Assembly (NCBI GenBank): GCA_045804965.1
Contig: JBJMMD010000051.1
Span: forward strand, 82,176-146,175
DNA: 64,000 nucleotides
Direction: 5' to 3'
From: CAVTUU01 sp045804965
GTDB lineage: Bacteria > Chloroflexota > Chloroflexia > Thermomicrobiales > UBA6265
The position numbers and the translations under genes were made by a program. The notes under the pieces are model-generated. The model was not told the DNA's origin. It did no database searches and saw nothing but the letters and a program-made list of their open reading frames with translations. Below are positions 43,863 through 52,731 of the stretch, piece by piece. Every line of letters begins with the position of its first letter. The stretch's first letter is position 1.

Positions 43863-44104
43863 GGTTGACAGTGATCCTCCTGTTTTCTCTATCGACGCTT
43901 GGCGAGCTCATGTATCGCCAGACACATCTTCACGTACAGGCGCCCCGGCGCCATCAGCAAATTCAGGTATTCGCCAAAGAGCTCTCCTCATACGTGAATT
44001 CACAGAGCAGTATCTTCGCGCCAACGCACAACACGAACCGGCGGTCGCATTCGCGGCCGCCGGTTGCCCTAAAACGCATCAAGTTGTGAGTTACGTCAGA
44101 TTCG

Positions 44105-45409
44105 TCACTGGTGAACCCAAACCTCGGTACCGAGCGGAGCCCAGCCAAAGAGGAAAGCGGCGAAATCGAGCGGCAAGTTGATACAGCCGTGGCTCATTCG
44201 ATTCCCGAAGTTATTATGCCAATATGCGCCATGGAGCGCCTCGGCATCGAGGTCGAAGTACATCACGTTCGGCACGTCTTTAACCTCGTACGGAATCCCT
44301 TTCTGCTCGCCGGAACCGTCGCCCAAGCCCACGACTTCGCCGGTCGCGTTCGTGAATCCGGTCATCGTTTCCGATTTCTCCTTGAAACGAACGTGGAAAT
44401 CGCCTTTTTCCGTGTGATTCGGCTCAATCCCGGTGCTGACAAGCGACTTGGCGACGAGCGTGTCGCCTTGGTACGCCCACAGCGTTTGCTCGCCGATACT
44501 GACTTCGAGGTGCTTACGGCCTGGCGCCGATTGATCGTCCATCGGATTTGGATTCGGGGCCGTAAAGAAGAGCGACTCGTCAAACTCCGGCAGGCCGCCC
44601 TGGTCCGCTCGCGTCGTGTCGAGACCGAGAACCTTAGCGTTCTCTTTGGCAACCGGCGCGAGCGACATCGCCCCGTCGGGTCCCTTCATGAGCAGACCGC
44701 CTTCGAAATACTGCACGGTCATGCCCCGTTCATTGACTTGTTGGGTGAGCGGATTGCCGAGGTAGAACGATCCTTCGTGGTTGTTGTACCAGTCGAGCAT
44801 GGCGCCGGTGATCGTGTGCCCGGTGTCGGCGATGTACTCACCGCCGTTATTGACCGCCTTTTGTGCGGCGTTGCCATTGGGATCAACCCACCGCCAGGCG
44901 TGCGTCCGGTTATCTCCGCCGCCGAACGCCCTCCGCCCGTCGCGGCGCAGCGTGCCGACGCGATGGCTGAGCACCTGTCCGCTGATTGGCATCAGGCGAA
45001 CGATTGGATCAGCGGTGTATTGATATTCGGGGCGATATTGGAAAACTGCCGCTTCAAAGGCCTGGCTGTAGTAGCCGTTCCTTGAGGCGAATGGCTCAGT
45101 GATCGGATCACCGTACACCGCCGCCGCGCCGTTCGCGCGCCAGTAATCGAGCATGGCGCCGCGAATCGAGTGACCCGTTTTCGACACGTATGCCTGAATT
45201 GATGTCTGCCCCACTTCCGGTGGCAGGACGACGTTGGCAAACTCGTTGACGATGTCGGTCGATTGGTTCGATGCGTCTTGAGCGGCCGCCGCTCGCAGAC
45301 CGAGCTGCGGAACTGTGGCAACCACGGAGAGCAACGCGATAACGGTCAAACAGCCAACGACGAGACTGCCCGCCCGCAGAATCGCGCCTGTTAACTTCGA
45401 ACTCTTCAT
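44105..45409 (-). CDS. L,D-transpeptidase (YkuD domain)
   Basis: Exported cell-wall enzyme of 434 residues that forms 3-3 cross-links or links proteins to peptidoglycan. A signal peptide spans about residues 10-43 (LVVGCLTVIALLSVVATVP). The middle (70-260) contains two copies of a GHSIRGAMLDYWRANGAAAVYGDPITEPF-like unit (in outline; second copy GHTITGAMLDWY), a repeat often seen in Chloroflexota surface proteins. The C-terminal YkuD domain (about 300-434) ends with HGAYWHNNFGNRMSHGCINL, holding the catalytic His-Cys set. ATG start with GGAGCGAG upstream. Confidence 0.9.
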   Translation of the reverse strand: MKSSKLTGAILRAGSLVVGCLTVIALLSVVATVPQLGLRAAAAQDASNQSTDIVNEFANVVLPPEVGQTSIQAYVSKTGHSIRGAMLDYWRANGAAAVYGDPITEPFASRNGYYSQAFEAAVFQYRPEYQYTADPIVRLMPISGQVLSHRVGTLRRDGRRAFGGGDNRTHAWRWVDPNGNAAQKAVNNGGEYIADTGHTITGAMLDWYNNHEGSFYLGNPLTQQVNERGMTVQYFEGGLLMKGPDGAMSLAPVAKENAKVLGLDTTRADQGGLPEFDESLFFTAPNPNPMDDQSAPGRKHLEVSIGEQTLWAYQGDTLVAKSLVSTGIEPNHTEKGDFHVRFKEKSETMTGFTNATGEVVGLGDGSGEQKGIPYEVKDVPNVMYFDLDAEALHGAYWHNNFGNRMSHGCINLPLDFAAFLFGWAPLGTEVWVHQ

Positions 45410-45447
45410 TCGTTCTCGCTCCGCCTGGAGGTCCTATGCTCGCCGCC

Positions 45448-45498
45448 GAAAAATCAAAAAGAAGAAGCGTGACACGCCGTGGCGGGGTTCACGCTTCT
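45448..45498 (-). terminator. Intrinsic terminator after pyrF
   Basis: On the minus strand AGAAGCGTGA (45498-45489) pairs with TCACGCTTCT (45472-45463), directly followed by a T-rich run TTCTTTTTGATTTTT. It separates pyrF from the L,D-transpeptidase gene. Confidence 0.8.
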
Positions 45499-45595
45499 CT
45501 GCTAGTTTAGCATGCACATGACCTCCTGGCCATCTGCAGGACCGCTACCGGTCCTCATCCCCACATTCTGAACCAGATACGTCTGGCGCAGTGAT

Positions 45596-46453
45596 TCAGT
45601 TTCTTCCTACTGCCAAATTGGAAACTGCTCGCCGGGTCGCTTCCTGAAGCGCTAGCGCCGCGTCTCGCGCTCGATCCGCGAAGTCCTCACCATTACTCGC
45701 ATAGATGATGCCGCGGGAGGACGAAACGATCAGCGAGTATCCATCGGCATCGACCCCGGCTTTGACGGACGCATCGACATCGCCGGCCTGCGCGCCAACA
45801 CCGGGCAGCAGAATCGGGAGCGTCGGGCAAATCTTGCGTACACGCTTGAGCTGGTCCGGATAGGTCGCGCCGACGACAAGACCGACATCGGCGGCATAGC
45901 GATCGTTCCAAACCGCGGCGCGGCGGGCGACATTGAGATAGACCGGCTCGCGCCCTTCGCCGGTTTCCACGTAGAGATCTTGCAAATCTCCGCTGCCCGG
46001 ATTGCTCGTCTTGCTGAGAACGATCACGCCCTTGCCAGGCGCGCTCAGGAACGGCTCGAGCGCGTCTTCGCCCAGATATGGATTGACGGTTACTGCATCG
46101 AAATTCCAGGTCTCGAAAAAACCACGCGCGTAACCGTCCGAGGTCACGGCGAGATCGCCGGCTTTACAATCGAGAATCACCGGCATCCCGGCCGGGATCA
46201 TCCGTTTCGTCTCGGCAAGGGCTTCTAGCCCAGGAATTCCGTACGCGACATAGAACCCGAGATTCGGCTTATAGGCGCAGACGAGATCCTTCGTGGCGTC
46301 GATGATCGCGCGGTTGAAACGGACAATCGCTTGCTTCGGTGCAAGGGAGGCGAGCGACGGCGGAAACTTTCTCACGTCGGGATCGAGACCGACGCAGACA
46401 AGGCTCCCATTTCGGCGCGCAACCGCATTCAGTTGCTCCCGAAATGAACCCAT
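45596..46453 (-). CDS. pyrF: Orotidine-5'-phosphate decarboxylase, type 2
   Basis: Converts OMP to UMP, last step of de novo pyrimidine synthesis. SLVCVGLDPDVRKFP and FYVAYGIPGLEAL are typical of the longer type 2 (Mycobacterium-like) subfamily. The catalytic Lys/Asp motif reads VILDCKAGDLAVTSDGYA. LLPGVGAQAGDVDA binds the phosphate. I start at ATG 46453 because GGAG precedes it by eight bases, giving 285 residues. The frame is open to 46633 but that part is not conserved. It is divergent from mreD. No other pyr gene is close. Confidence 0.93.
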   Translation of the reverse strand: MGSFREQLNAVARRNGSLVCVGLDPDVRKFPPSLASLAPKQAIVRFNRAIIDATKDLVCAYKPNLGFYVAYGIPGLEALAETKRMIPAGMPVILDCKAGDLAVTSDGYARGFFETWNFDAVTVNPYLGEDALEPFLSAPGKGVIVLSKTSNPGSGDLQDLYVETGEGREPVYLNVARRAAVWNDRYAADVGLVVGATYPDQLKRVRKICPTLPILLPGVGAQAGDVDASVKAGVDADGYSLIVSSSRGIIYASNGEDFADRARDAALALQEATRRAVSNLAVGRN

Positions 46454-46668
46454 GCCGATCTCCAAACTCATCAATTCCGCAGGCAGCGCCACGAGAGGGT
46501 AGCGGATGGGTCGAAGTGGGTCAATAACGGGGTGCGCCGCGCTACTTCGGCGGCAATCACCGCCGTGGTAAACTGGCGCATCCGTCGCTCCGCTCGGCTT
46601 GCGTGGCTGGCTCCGCATGATGGTTGAAGGCAAGCTGTTGACGGCAGAGCGCTCAACACGACTAAACC

Positions 46669-47157
46669 ATGGCGCGAATACTATTCGGTTTGCTGCTGTT
46701 TTCGGCGGCGATGATCCAAGCTGTCACCTTGCCGTCACTGCATGTGCTCGGTGTGCTTCCGGACCTCGTTTTAATCATTCTCCTCGTCTGGAGTACGCTG
46801 CGCGGTACAGCCGAAGGGCTGATCTGGGCGTTCGCGGCGGGAATCTTGCTCGATCTGCTTGCGCTCGATCCGCTCGGCACCAACGGTCTGGCCCTCCTGG
46901 CTGTGGTCCTGATGGCGGGACCGGCCCGGCGCCGGCTGTTGCACAGCGGCATCGTGTTTCCGATGCTACTCGTGATCCTCGCAACCATGGTTCACGCGTT
47001 CGTATTGTTAGCGTTGCGGAGTGATACAAACGCGGGTCTCCCGGTCTCAGCCGTGTTTCGACTCGCGTTTCTGCAAGCGTTGCTCAACGCGGTGCTGGTG
47101 CCGCCGATGTACGTGATCGCTAGCGGCATGAATCGTTGGGTGGGAGAGGATGTTTAG
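46669..47157 (+). CDS. mreD: Rod shape-determining protein MreD
   Basis: Small integral membrane protein of 162 residues with about five helices, part of the elongasome that positions lateral wall synthesis. The N-terminal LFSAAMIQAVTLPSLHVLGVLPDLVLIIL with the conserved PDLVLI, and GLIWAFAAGILLDLLALDPLGTNGLALL, are MreD hallmarks. It overlaps mrdA by eight bases, the usual mreD-mrdA order. mreB, mreC and rodA are not in the window. Confidence 0.9.
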   Translation: MARILFGLLLFSAAMIQAVTLPSLHVLGVLPDLVLIILLVWSTLRGTAEGLIWAFAAGILLDLLALDPLGTNGLALLAVVLMAGPARRRLLHSGIVFPMLLVILATMVHAFVLLALRSDTNAGLPVSAVFRLAFLQALLNAVLVPPMYVIASGMNRWVGEDV

Positions 47158-49636
47158 ACGACGTAAACGCATCCCATACGACCCGCCTGGAAATCGCAAG
47201 CGTAAAGGCAATCGCCGGCCTCCTATGCGCTCCGATCAGATTTTCATCACCCGCCGCATGTTGCTGATCAAGGGTGCGATTTCAGCCGCATTTCTGTCGT
47301 TTGCGGCCAGGCTCGGCTATTTGCAGATCCTCCAAGGCCAAACATACGAGAAGCAAGCAAGCGAAAATATTCAAAGGACCGAGCGCCTCAAAGCGCCGCG
47401 AGGAATGATTTTCGACCGCGCCGGTCGTGTCCTTGCCGAGAACTTCCGGGCCTGGGAGGTCCGCGTCGTTCCCGGCGACTTACCCACGAATCCCACCGGG
47501 CTTCAGCGCGTTAAGGACACGCTCATCACCGCGCTTCGCCTACCGGATGTCCTCACCGTGAACCCAAACGCGGTACCGCAGGGAAGCGAGACGACGGTCT
47601 ACAGTCGAGTCGCCGATCTTTTGCAGGCGCCGGAGCCAGAGGACGAAATTCAATTCATCGTCAACGAGTCGGACCGCAACTATTTGGTCCTGGTCGAAGA
47701 ATTGACAGCCGACCAAGCTGCGATTTTCCGGGCCGCGGCCCAAGAGTTGCCCGGCGTCGAAGTAATGAATTATCTCGATTACTTGATTGGCAATGCAGGC
47801 GATAAGCGTCTACCGATCTCGGTTAAGCGCGATGTCTCCCAGGAAATCGCGCGCAAACTCGAAGCGAATTCCCTTTACCTTCCCGGCGTCGTGCTTGACG
47901 ACTCCGCGCTGCATCGGCGCTATCTCGGCGGGGACGTGATGTCGCACCTCTTGGGGTACGTCGGCATCATCGACAAGAAGGAATATGAGAATCCTGGCAA
48001 CCTTACGGAAGGTGGTCAGCACATTTACGAGCTCGACGATTTCATCGGTAAAGACGGGCTCGAGATGACGATGGAGGAGCACCTTCGTGGCAAGAAGGGG
48101 TTCCGTCGCATCGAGGTCGATAGTCACGGCGTCGTGATGCGCACGATCGGCAGCGAGACGCCGGCCGTCAATGGCAAAAACATCAAGCTGTCGATTGATC
48201 TTGAGCTGCAGGCGCTCATCAGCCAAGCGCTGGAAGACGGCCTCACTTTCTCCAATGAAAATCGCAGGATCGTGGACGAGCGTAACCGGTCAAACGGAAA
48301 CGATGTGCCGGTCAAGGAATACAACGCAGGCGCTGGCGCGGTCGTCGCCATCGATCCGCGAAGCGGCGAAGTGTTGGGTATGGTCAGTTATCCCCACTAT
48401 GACAACAGCCTGTTTCTCACCGGCATCTCCAATCGCAAGTACCAGGAGTATCTCGACAAATCGAAGAATGCCCCGCTGATTAATCGCGCCTCGGGTGGCT
48501 CGTTTCCGCCTGGATCGACGATCAAACCGTTCATCGCCACCTCCGCGCTGCGCGAGAAGAAGATCTACGATGACACGGCGTTTTACTGCGCAGGAGCGAT
48601 TGTCGTCCCCTGGACTTGGAACGAAGCGAGAGGCAGCAACTATTACTGCTGGAACGCGGAAGGACACAAGTCGCTCACTATTTACGATGCGATTGAGCGA
48701 TCGTGCGACATCTTCTTTTACAACGCCGGCACCCCTGATCAGACGCCTGAAGGCGAAGCCGACAAACTTCATTACTTTGACCTGCTCCCGGATCGCAGTC
48801 GAGGCGAGAAGCACTATTTCAAAGGGTTGGGGATCGATAGCATCGGCAAGAATCTGAAGGATCGATTCTGGTTTGGCGAGGCGACCGGAATTGCTCTGCC
48901 ATATGAGGACCCCGGACGGGTGCCCGACGAGCGATACGTGTTCGAGAATTATCAGCGCGGGTGGTCGTCGGGAGACACGATCAACGTCAGCATCGGTCAA
49001 GGCTTCTTCCAAGCGAGCCCGCTCCAACTCGCCTTGAACACCGCCGCCATCGCCAATGGCGGCAAGATCTATCGGCCGCTGCTCGTCAAGGAGTTTGTCG
49101 ACGACAATCAGAAGCGGCTCGAGAAGATCAACGTCGAGCTCAAACGGGACATGAAGGTCAACAAGAAGTACCTCGACATCGTGCGCGAAGGTATGCGCCG
49201 GGTCGTCAACAACGAAACCGGCACCGCGAACCGCACCCAAATCCCCGGTACTTCCGACTTTGTCTCGAAGTGGCCGCTCTCAAACCCGAAGGGTGAGGAC
49301 CCGATCACGATTGCCGGCAAGACCGGCACCGCCGAGTTCGGCGAGGTCGATGCAAACGGCCACTACCTCAATCAGCACGCGTGGTTCACGTGCTATGCCC
49401 CGTTTGAGAATCCGGAAATCGCGATCACGGTTTTCCTCGACGGCGGCGGCGAAGGCGCGACGTACGCCGTGCCTGTGGCGGACCGCGTGATGCGCGCGTA
49501 TTTCGAAATCAAGAAGAAGCGAAAACGTGGTCTCGTCCTCCGCAAGGACAAGAAACCAATCGGACCGGATGCTCCACCGCCAAAGACGGAAACAGGCTTA
49601 ACGCCGGGCCAGGCCGCACCCCAAGGAGACGACTAG
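47150..49636 (+). CDS. mrdA: Penicillin-binding protein 2, elongation transpeptidase
   Basis: Class B PBP of 828 residues, longer than the usual ~630. A cytoplasmic basic stretch and one membrane helix (about 38-58) are followed by the PBP dimerisation domain (RLKAPRGMIFDRAGRVLAENF). The transpeptidase domain carries SxxK in FPPGSTIKPF, an SCDIFFYNAG region near the SxN site, and KTGTAEFGE. Extra length lies partly in insertions within the catalytic domain (about 365-400 and 500-600) and a basic Pro-rich C-terminal tail. ATG at 47150 has GGGAGAGG upstream. Confidence 0.92.
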   Translation: MFRRRKRIPYDPPGNRKRKGNRRPPMRSDQIFITRRMLLIKGAISAAFLSFAARLGYLQILQGQTYEKQASENIQRTERLKAPRGMIFDRAGRVLAENFRAWEVRVVPGDLPTNPTGLQRVKDTLITALRLPDVLTVNPNAVPQGSETTVYSRVADLLQAPEPEDEIQFIVNESDRNYLVLVEELTADQAAIFRAAAQELPGVEVMNYLDYLIGNAGDKRLPISVKRDVSQEIARKLEANSLYLPGVVLDDSALHRRYLGGDVMSHLLGYVGIIDKKEYENPGNLTEGGQHIYELDDFIGKDGLEMTMEEHLRGKKGFRRIEVDSHGVVMRTIGSETPAVNGKNIKLSIDLELQALISQALEDGLTFSNENRRIVDERNRSNGNDVPVKEYNAGAGAVVAIDPRSGEVLGMVSYPHYDNSLFLTGISNRKYQEYLDKSKNAPLINRASGGSFPPGSTIKPFIATSALREKKIYDDTAFYCAGAIVVPWTWNEARGSNYYCWNAEGHKSLTIYDAIERSCDIFFYNAGTPDQTPEGEADKLHYFDLLPDRSRGEKHYFKGLGIDSIGKNLKDRFWFGEATGIALPYEDPGRVPDERYVFENYQRGWSSGDTINVSIGQGFFQASPLQLALNTAAIANGGKIYRPLLVKEFVDDNQKRLEKINVELKRDMKVNKKYLDIVREGMRRVVNNETGTANRTQIPGTSDFVSKWPLSNPKGEDPITIAGKTGTAEFGEVDANGHYLNQHAWFTCYAPFENPEIAITVFLDGGGEGATYAVPVADRVMRAYFEIKKKRKRGLVLRKDKKPIGPDAPPPKTETGLTPGQAAPQGDD

Positions 49637-49671
49637 CACCGGCTTTCTAGGAGTTCGATGTCAGGTTCATG

Positions 49672-49696
49672 GGCCCGCGCGATTTTTGCGCGGGCT
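49672..49696 (+). other. GC-rich hairpin between mrdA and the epimerase gene
   Basis: Arms CCCGCGC (49674-49680) and GCGCGGG (49688-49694) around GATTTTT, extendable by two pairs. No T tail. It lies just upstream of the epimerase SD and supports the downstream start for that gene. Confidence 0.4.
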
Positions 49697-49717
49697 CGCT
49701 GCAATCGGGAGATTCTT

Positions 49718-50137
49718 TTGAACAATGCAGACTTCGCTCGCTTCGACCTTCACCACATCGGCATCGTCGTTGCCGATCTCGACGACGCCGTCCAGCGATA
49801 CGAAGATCTCGGCTTTCCACCCGGCGAGCGCATGGAGATGCCCGACCAAGGCGTGATCCTCGTCACCTTCATGGCGGGGCCAGGAGTCGTCGAGATCATC
49901 TCCCCAACTGACCCCGAAGGCGCGATTGCGCGGTTTTTGAACAAGCGCGGCGACGGCATGCACCACGTCGCCTATCGCGTCGCCGATATTCAGGCCGAGC
50001 TCGATCGCCTCGCAGCCGCCGGCTTACGCCTCATCGACTCCAATCCGCGGATCGGCGCCCATGGTTGGCGCGTCGCCTTTGTGCACCCCGAGTCCTGTTG
50101 CGGGGTGCTGACGGAGCTCGTCCAGGTCGACTGCTAA
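49718..50137 (+). CDS. mce: Methylmalonyl-CoA epimerase
   Basis: Interconverts (S)- and (R)-methylmalonyl-CoA between propionyl-CoA carboxylase and the mutase. It is a glyoxalase/VOC-fold protein of 139 residues. Metal ligands are in LHHIGIVV and MHHVAYRV, and the closing GVLTELVQV is typical. ILVTFMAGPGVVEIISPTDPEG also fits. I choose TTG 49718, which has CGGGAG six bases upstream and gives the family size. An ATG at 49658 would add 20 unconserved residues spanning a hairpin. The mutase subunit gene follows. Confidence 0.9.
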   Translation: MNNADFARFDLHHIGIVVADLDDAVQRYEDLGFPPGERMEMPDQGVILVTFMAGPGVVEIISPTDPEGAIARFLNKRGDGMHHVAYRVADIQAELDRLAAAGLRLIDSNPRIGAHGWRVAFVHPESCCGVLTELVQVDC

Positions 50138-50184
50138 CCTTGTCGCGCATACTATTGGGCGTTGGTTCCCGGTTCGCGTTTGAA

Positions 50185-50212
50185 GGGCGCGCGGCGTGTG
50201 CGCCCGCCTTTT
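50185..50212 (+). terminator. Possible weak terminator after the epimerase gene
   Basis: Stem GGGCGC/GCGCCC (50185-50190 and 50200-50205) followed by GCCTTTT. Short tail, so probably partial. Confidence 0.4.
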
Positions 50213-50312
50213 GAGAACGGCGGCTGCATATGGCGATGAATCTGCAATCGCTCCCGGGCGCACAGCAGTGTGCCCGCTCGAGTCGCGACCAGCGCGCGAC
50301 CCGGATACCGTC

Positions 50313-51881
50313 ATGGTGACCAAAACCGACAAGATCGTCACCGACTCAGGAATCGAGATTGCCCCGGTCTATCGCGCGACGAACGGCGCCCATGATGACA
50401 GCGATCCCGGCGAATACCCGTTCACGCGCGGTATTCACCCGACGATGTATCGCAGCCGCCGCTGGACAATGCGCCAGTACGCCGGCTTTTCCACCTCCGA
50501 AGAGAGCAACCAGCGCTACCGGCTCCTCCTCCAACGCGGCACCACCGGTCTCAGCGTCGCCTTTGATCTGCCGACTCAACTGGGACTCGACTCGGACGAC
50601 GAGCGGGCGTACGGCGAAGTGGGCAGAGTCGGCGTCCCGATTAGCACGCTCGACGACATGCGCCGCCTCTTCGAGGGTATTGACCTAGGTGCAGTCACCA
50701 CATCCATGACCATCAACGCGCCGGCATCATTGCTCCTGCTGATGTACCAGATCGTGGCCGAAGAACGCGGTGCAAATCCGGCCAAGCTCGGCGGCACGAT
50801 CCAGAACGACATCCTCAAGGAATACGCTGCTCGCGGCACGTACATCTTTCCCCCTCGTCCGTCGATGCGCCTCGTCACAGACACGTTCGCCTATTGTAGC
50901 GAGCAGCTTCCCTCGTGGAACGCGATTTCAGTTTCCGGCTATCACATCCGCGAAGCCGGCGCGTCGGCGGCCCAAGAGATCGCGTTTACCCTGGCGAACG
51001 CGATCGCCTATGTCCAGGCGGCCATCGCCGCCGGTCTTCCCGTCGATACATTCGCACCCCGCATCAGCTTCTTTTTCGCGGCCCACTCTCGCCTTTTCGA
51101 GGAAGTCGCCAAATTCCGGGCCGCGCGCCGGATGTGGGCCAAGACCATGTGCGAGCGGTTTGGTTCCAACGAACCGAAATCACAGATGATGCGCTTTCAT
51201 ACGCAAACGGGCGGGGTTACACTGACCGCTCAGCAACCGCTCAACAATATCGTCCGCGTCGCCTTTCAGGCGCTCTCTGCGGTGCTCGGCGGCACGCAAA
51301 GCCTGCATACCAATGGGTATGACGAAGCCTTTGCGCTTCCGACCGAGCATGCGGCCACCATCGCTCTGCGCACGCAACAAATCATCGCCGAGGAAACGGG
51401 CGTTGCCGACACGGCCGATCCACTCGCCGGCTCTTACTTTGTCGAGACATTGACTGACGAACTCGAGCATCGCGCGCAATCCTGGATCGATCGCATCGAC
51501 GAGTTGGGCGGCGCGGTTGCGGCGATAGAGCGTGGCTGGATGCAAGACGCGATCGCGGAGAACGCGTACCAGCGCGAGCTCGCCCGCGAATTGGTGGAAG
51601 AAGTCGTGGTGGGCGTGAACAAATATCTAGAAGAGGATCACGCCTCGGTCCCTCTGCAACGAATCAATCAAGAAGCCACTGCCCGCCAAATGGCGCGCGT
51701 TGGCGAATACAAAGCGTCGCAAGACCGGCAAGCTGTCGACGCCGCCCTCGCCCGGGTCGCCGAAACCGCGAACGGCTCAGAAAACCTGCTTCCGGTCATG
51801 AAAAACGCGTTCCAGGCGGGAGCCACCCTGGGCCAAGTCGCCGACGCCCTCCGCTCCGTCTTCGGAGAATACAGATCTTAA
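50313..51881 (+). CDS. Methylmalonyl-CoA mutase catalytic (N-terminal) subunit
   Basis: TIM-barrel subunit of a split B12-dependent mutase that isomerises (R)-methylmalonyl-CoA to succinyl-CoA. YPFTRGIHPTMYRSRRW, MRQYAGFSTSEESNQRYR, GLSVAFDLPTQLGLDSD, TGTIQNDILKE-like GGTIQNDILKEY and GGTQSLHTNGYDEA are all present. The Tyr in QYAGFST is the residue that distinguishes it from hydroxyisobutyryl-CoA mutases. The protein ends after the barrel. The cobalamin-binding domain must come from a separate small subunit, which is not in the window. The frame opens at 50196. I use ATG 50313, giving 522 residues. Confidence 0.9.
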   Translation: MVTKTDKIVTDSGIEIAPVYRATNGAHDDSDPGEYPFTRGIHPTMYRSRRWTMRQYAGFSTSEESNQRYRLLLQRGTTGLSVAFDLPTQLGLDSDDERAYGEVGRVGVPISTLDDMRRLFEGIDLGAVTTSMTINAPASLLLLMYQIVAEERGANPAKLGGTIQNDILKEYAARGTYIFPPRPSMRLVTDTFAYCSEQLPSWNAISVSGYHIREAGASAAQEIAFTLANAIAYVQAAIAAGLPVDTFAPRISFFFAAHSRLFEEVAKFRAARRMWAKTMCERFGSNEPKSQMMRFHTQTGGVTLTAQQPLNNIVRVAFQALSAVLGGTQSLHTNGYDEAFALPTEHAATIALRTQQIIAEETGVADTADPLAGSYFVETLTDELEHRAQSWIDRIDELGGAVAAIERGWMQDAIAENAYQRELARELVEEVVVGVNKYLEEDHASVPLQRINQEATARQMARVGEYKASQDRQAVDAALARVAETANGSENLLPVMKNAFQAGATLGQVADALRSVFGEYRS

Positions 51882-51936
51882 GCCTAGGCTATTGGTCAAC
51901 GAAGAAGCGACGTAATTTCAGCGACTCAGCTGGATC

Positions 51937-52638
51937 TCACCGCTTTTTGCGGAGCGGCGCGGTTGCTTCGGCGACGGCGTTGTGCGCGGCCTGGATCGGT
52001 CGGGGCATGAACGTTGTGCCGTCGCAACAGGCGAGCGCCAGGTCGGCGGCGCTAGAAATGCTTACTTTGTGACCCGGCGAAATGATCAACGGCTTGTGAC
52101 CAGGCAGCGATCTCAGCGCGGTGCCGATGACTTCGTCACCGATCTTGATCGGCGAGGTGGCGCCGCATTGGTCGCCGGGTTCCTTGAAATAGCCGGTCAA
52201 CCGCGATTTCGCGCAGCCGATTGACGGCCAATCAAGCACGACGCCGAGATGGGATGCTAGTCCGAAGCGCAAGGGATGGGCAATTCCTTGCCCGTCGAAG
52301 AGGATAACGTCAGGTTCAACGGTTACTCGTTCGAAGGCCGTAAGGATGGCGGGAGCCTCGCGAAAGGTGAGCAGGCCGGGCACATAGGGAAAGGTCACCG
52401 GTTGGTGCGCGATCACCGTGTCGATCGTTTCCAAGTCGGGGAACGTCATTACGATGACGGCCGCAAATGCGACAAACCCGCCATCTTGTTTTACGTAGCC
52501 GTTGTCAACGCCGGCAACCGTTCGGATCGCCTGCGGATCGACCGCGTCGCGCAGATCAACCTTCGGCGCGAGCTCTCGCTGTAATGCACGCGCCTCGCTG
52601 ACCGAAACGTTCCACTCGTGCCCAATGGCGACCTTCAT
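51937..52638 (-). CDS. nfi: Endonuclease V
   Basis: Nicks DNA (or RNA) next to deaminated bases such as inosine. The catalytic Asp lies in TVAGVDNGYV, then YVPGLLTFREAPAIL (with the wedge PYVPG and catalytic Glu) and LFDGQGIAHPLRFGLASHLG, all EndoV signatures. Length 233 is normal. It is divergent from the carboxylase gene with about 90 bases between. No functional link to the surrounding propionyl-CoA genes is apparent. Confidence 0.93.
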   Translation of the reverse strand: MKVAIGHEWNVSVSEARALQRELAPKVDLRDAVDPQAIRTVAGVDNGYVKQDGGFVAFAAVIVMTFPDLETIDTVIAHQPVTFPYVPGLLTFREAPAILTAFERVTVEPDVILFDGQGIAHPLRFGLASHLGVVLDWPSIGCAKSRLTGYFKEPGDQCGATSPIKIGDEVIGTALRSLPGHKPLIISPGHKVSISSAADLALACCDGTTFMPRPIQAAHNAVAEATAPLRKKR

Positions 52639-52731
52639 ATCGGCTGCCCAAATTGCCTCAGGAACTTCCCAATCGCGTCATGTACAATCGCCGCCCAGAA
52701 TCAACCAGTTCCACAGGGAGCGACAGGCCAA

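Noticed and set aside
48290..49240. 316-codon minus-strand frame inside mrdA
   Set aside because: Antisense to the transpeptidase domain, including conserved regions. No SD or known domain.
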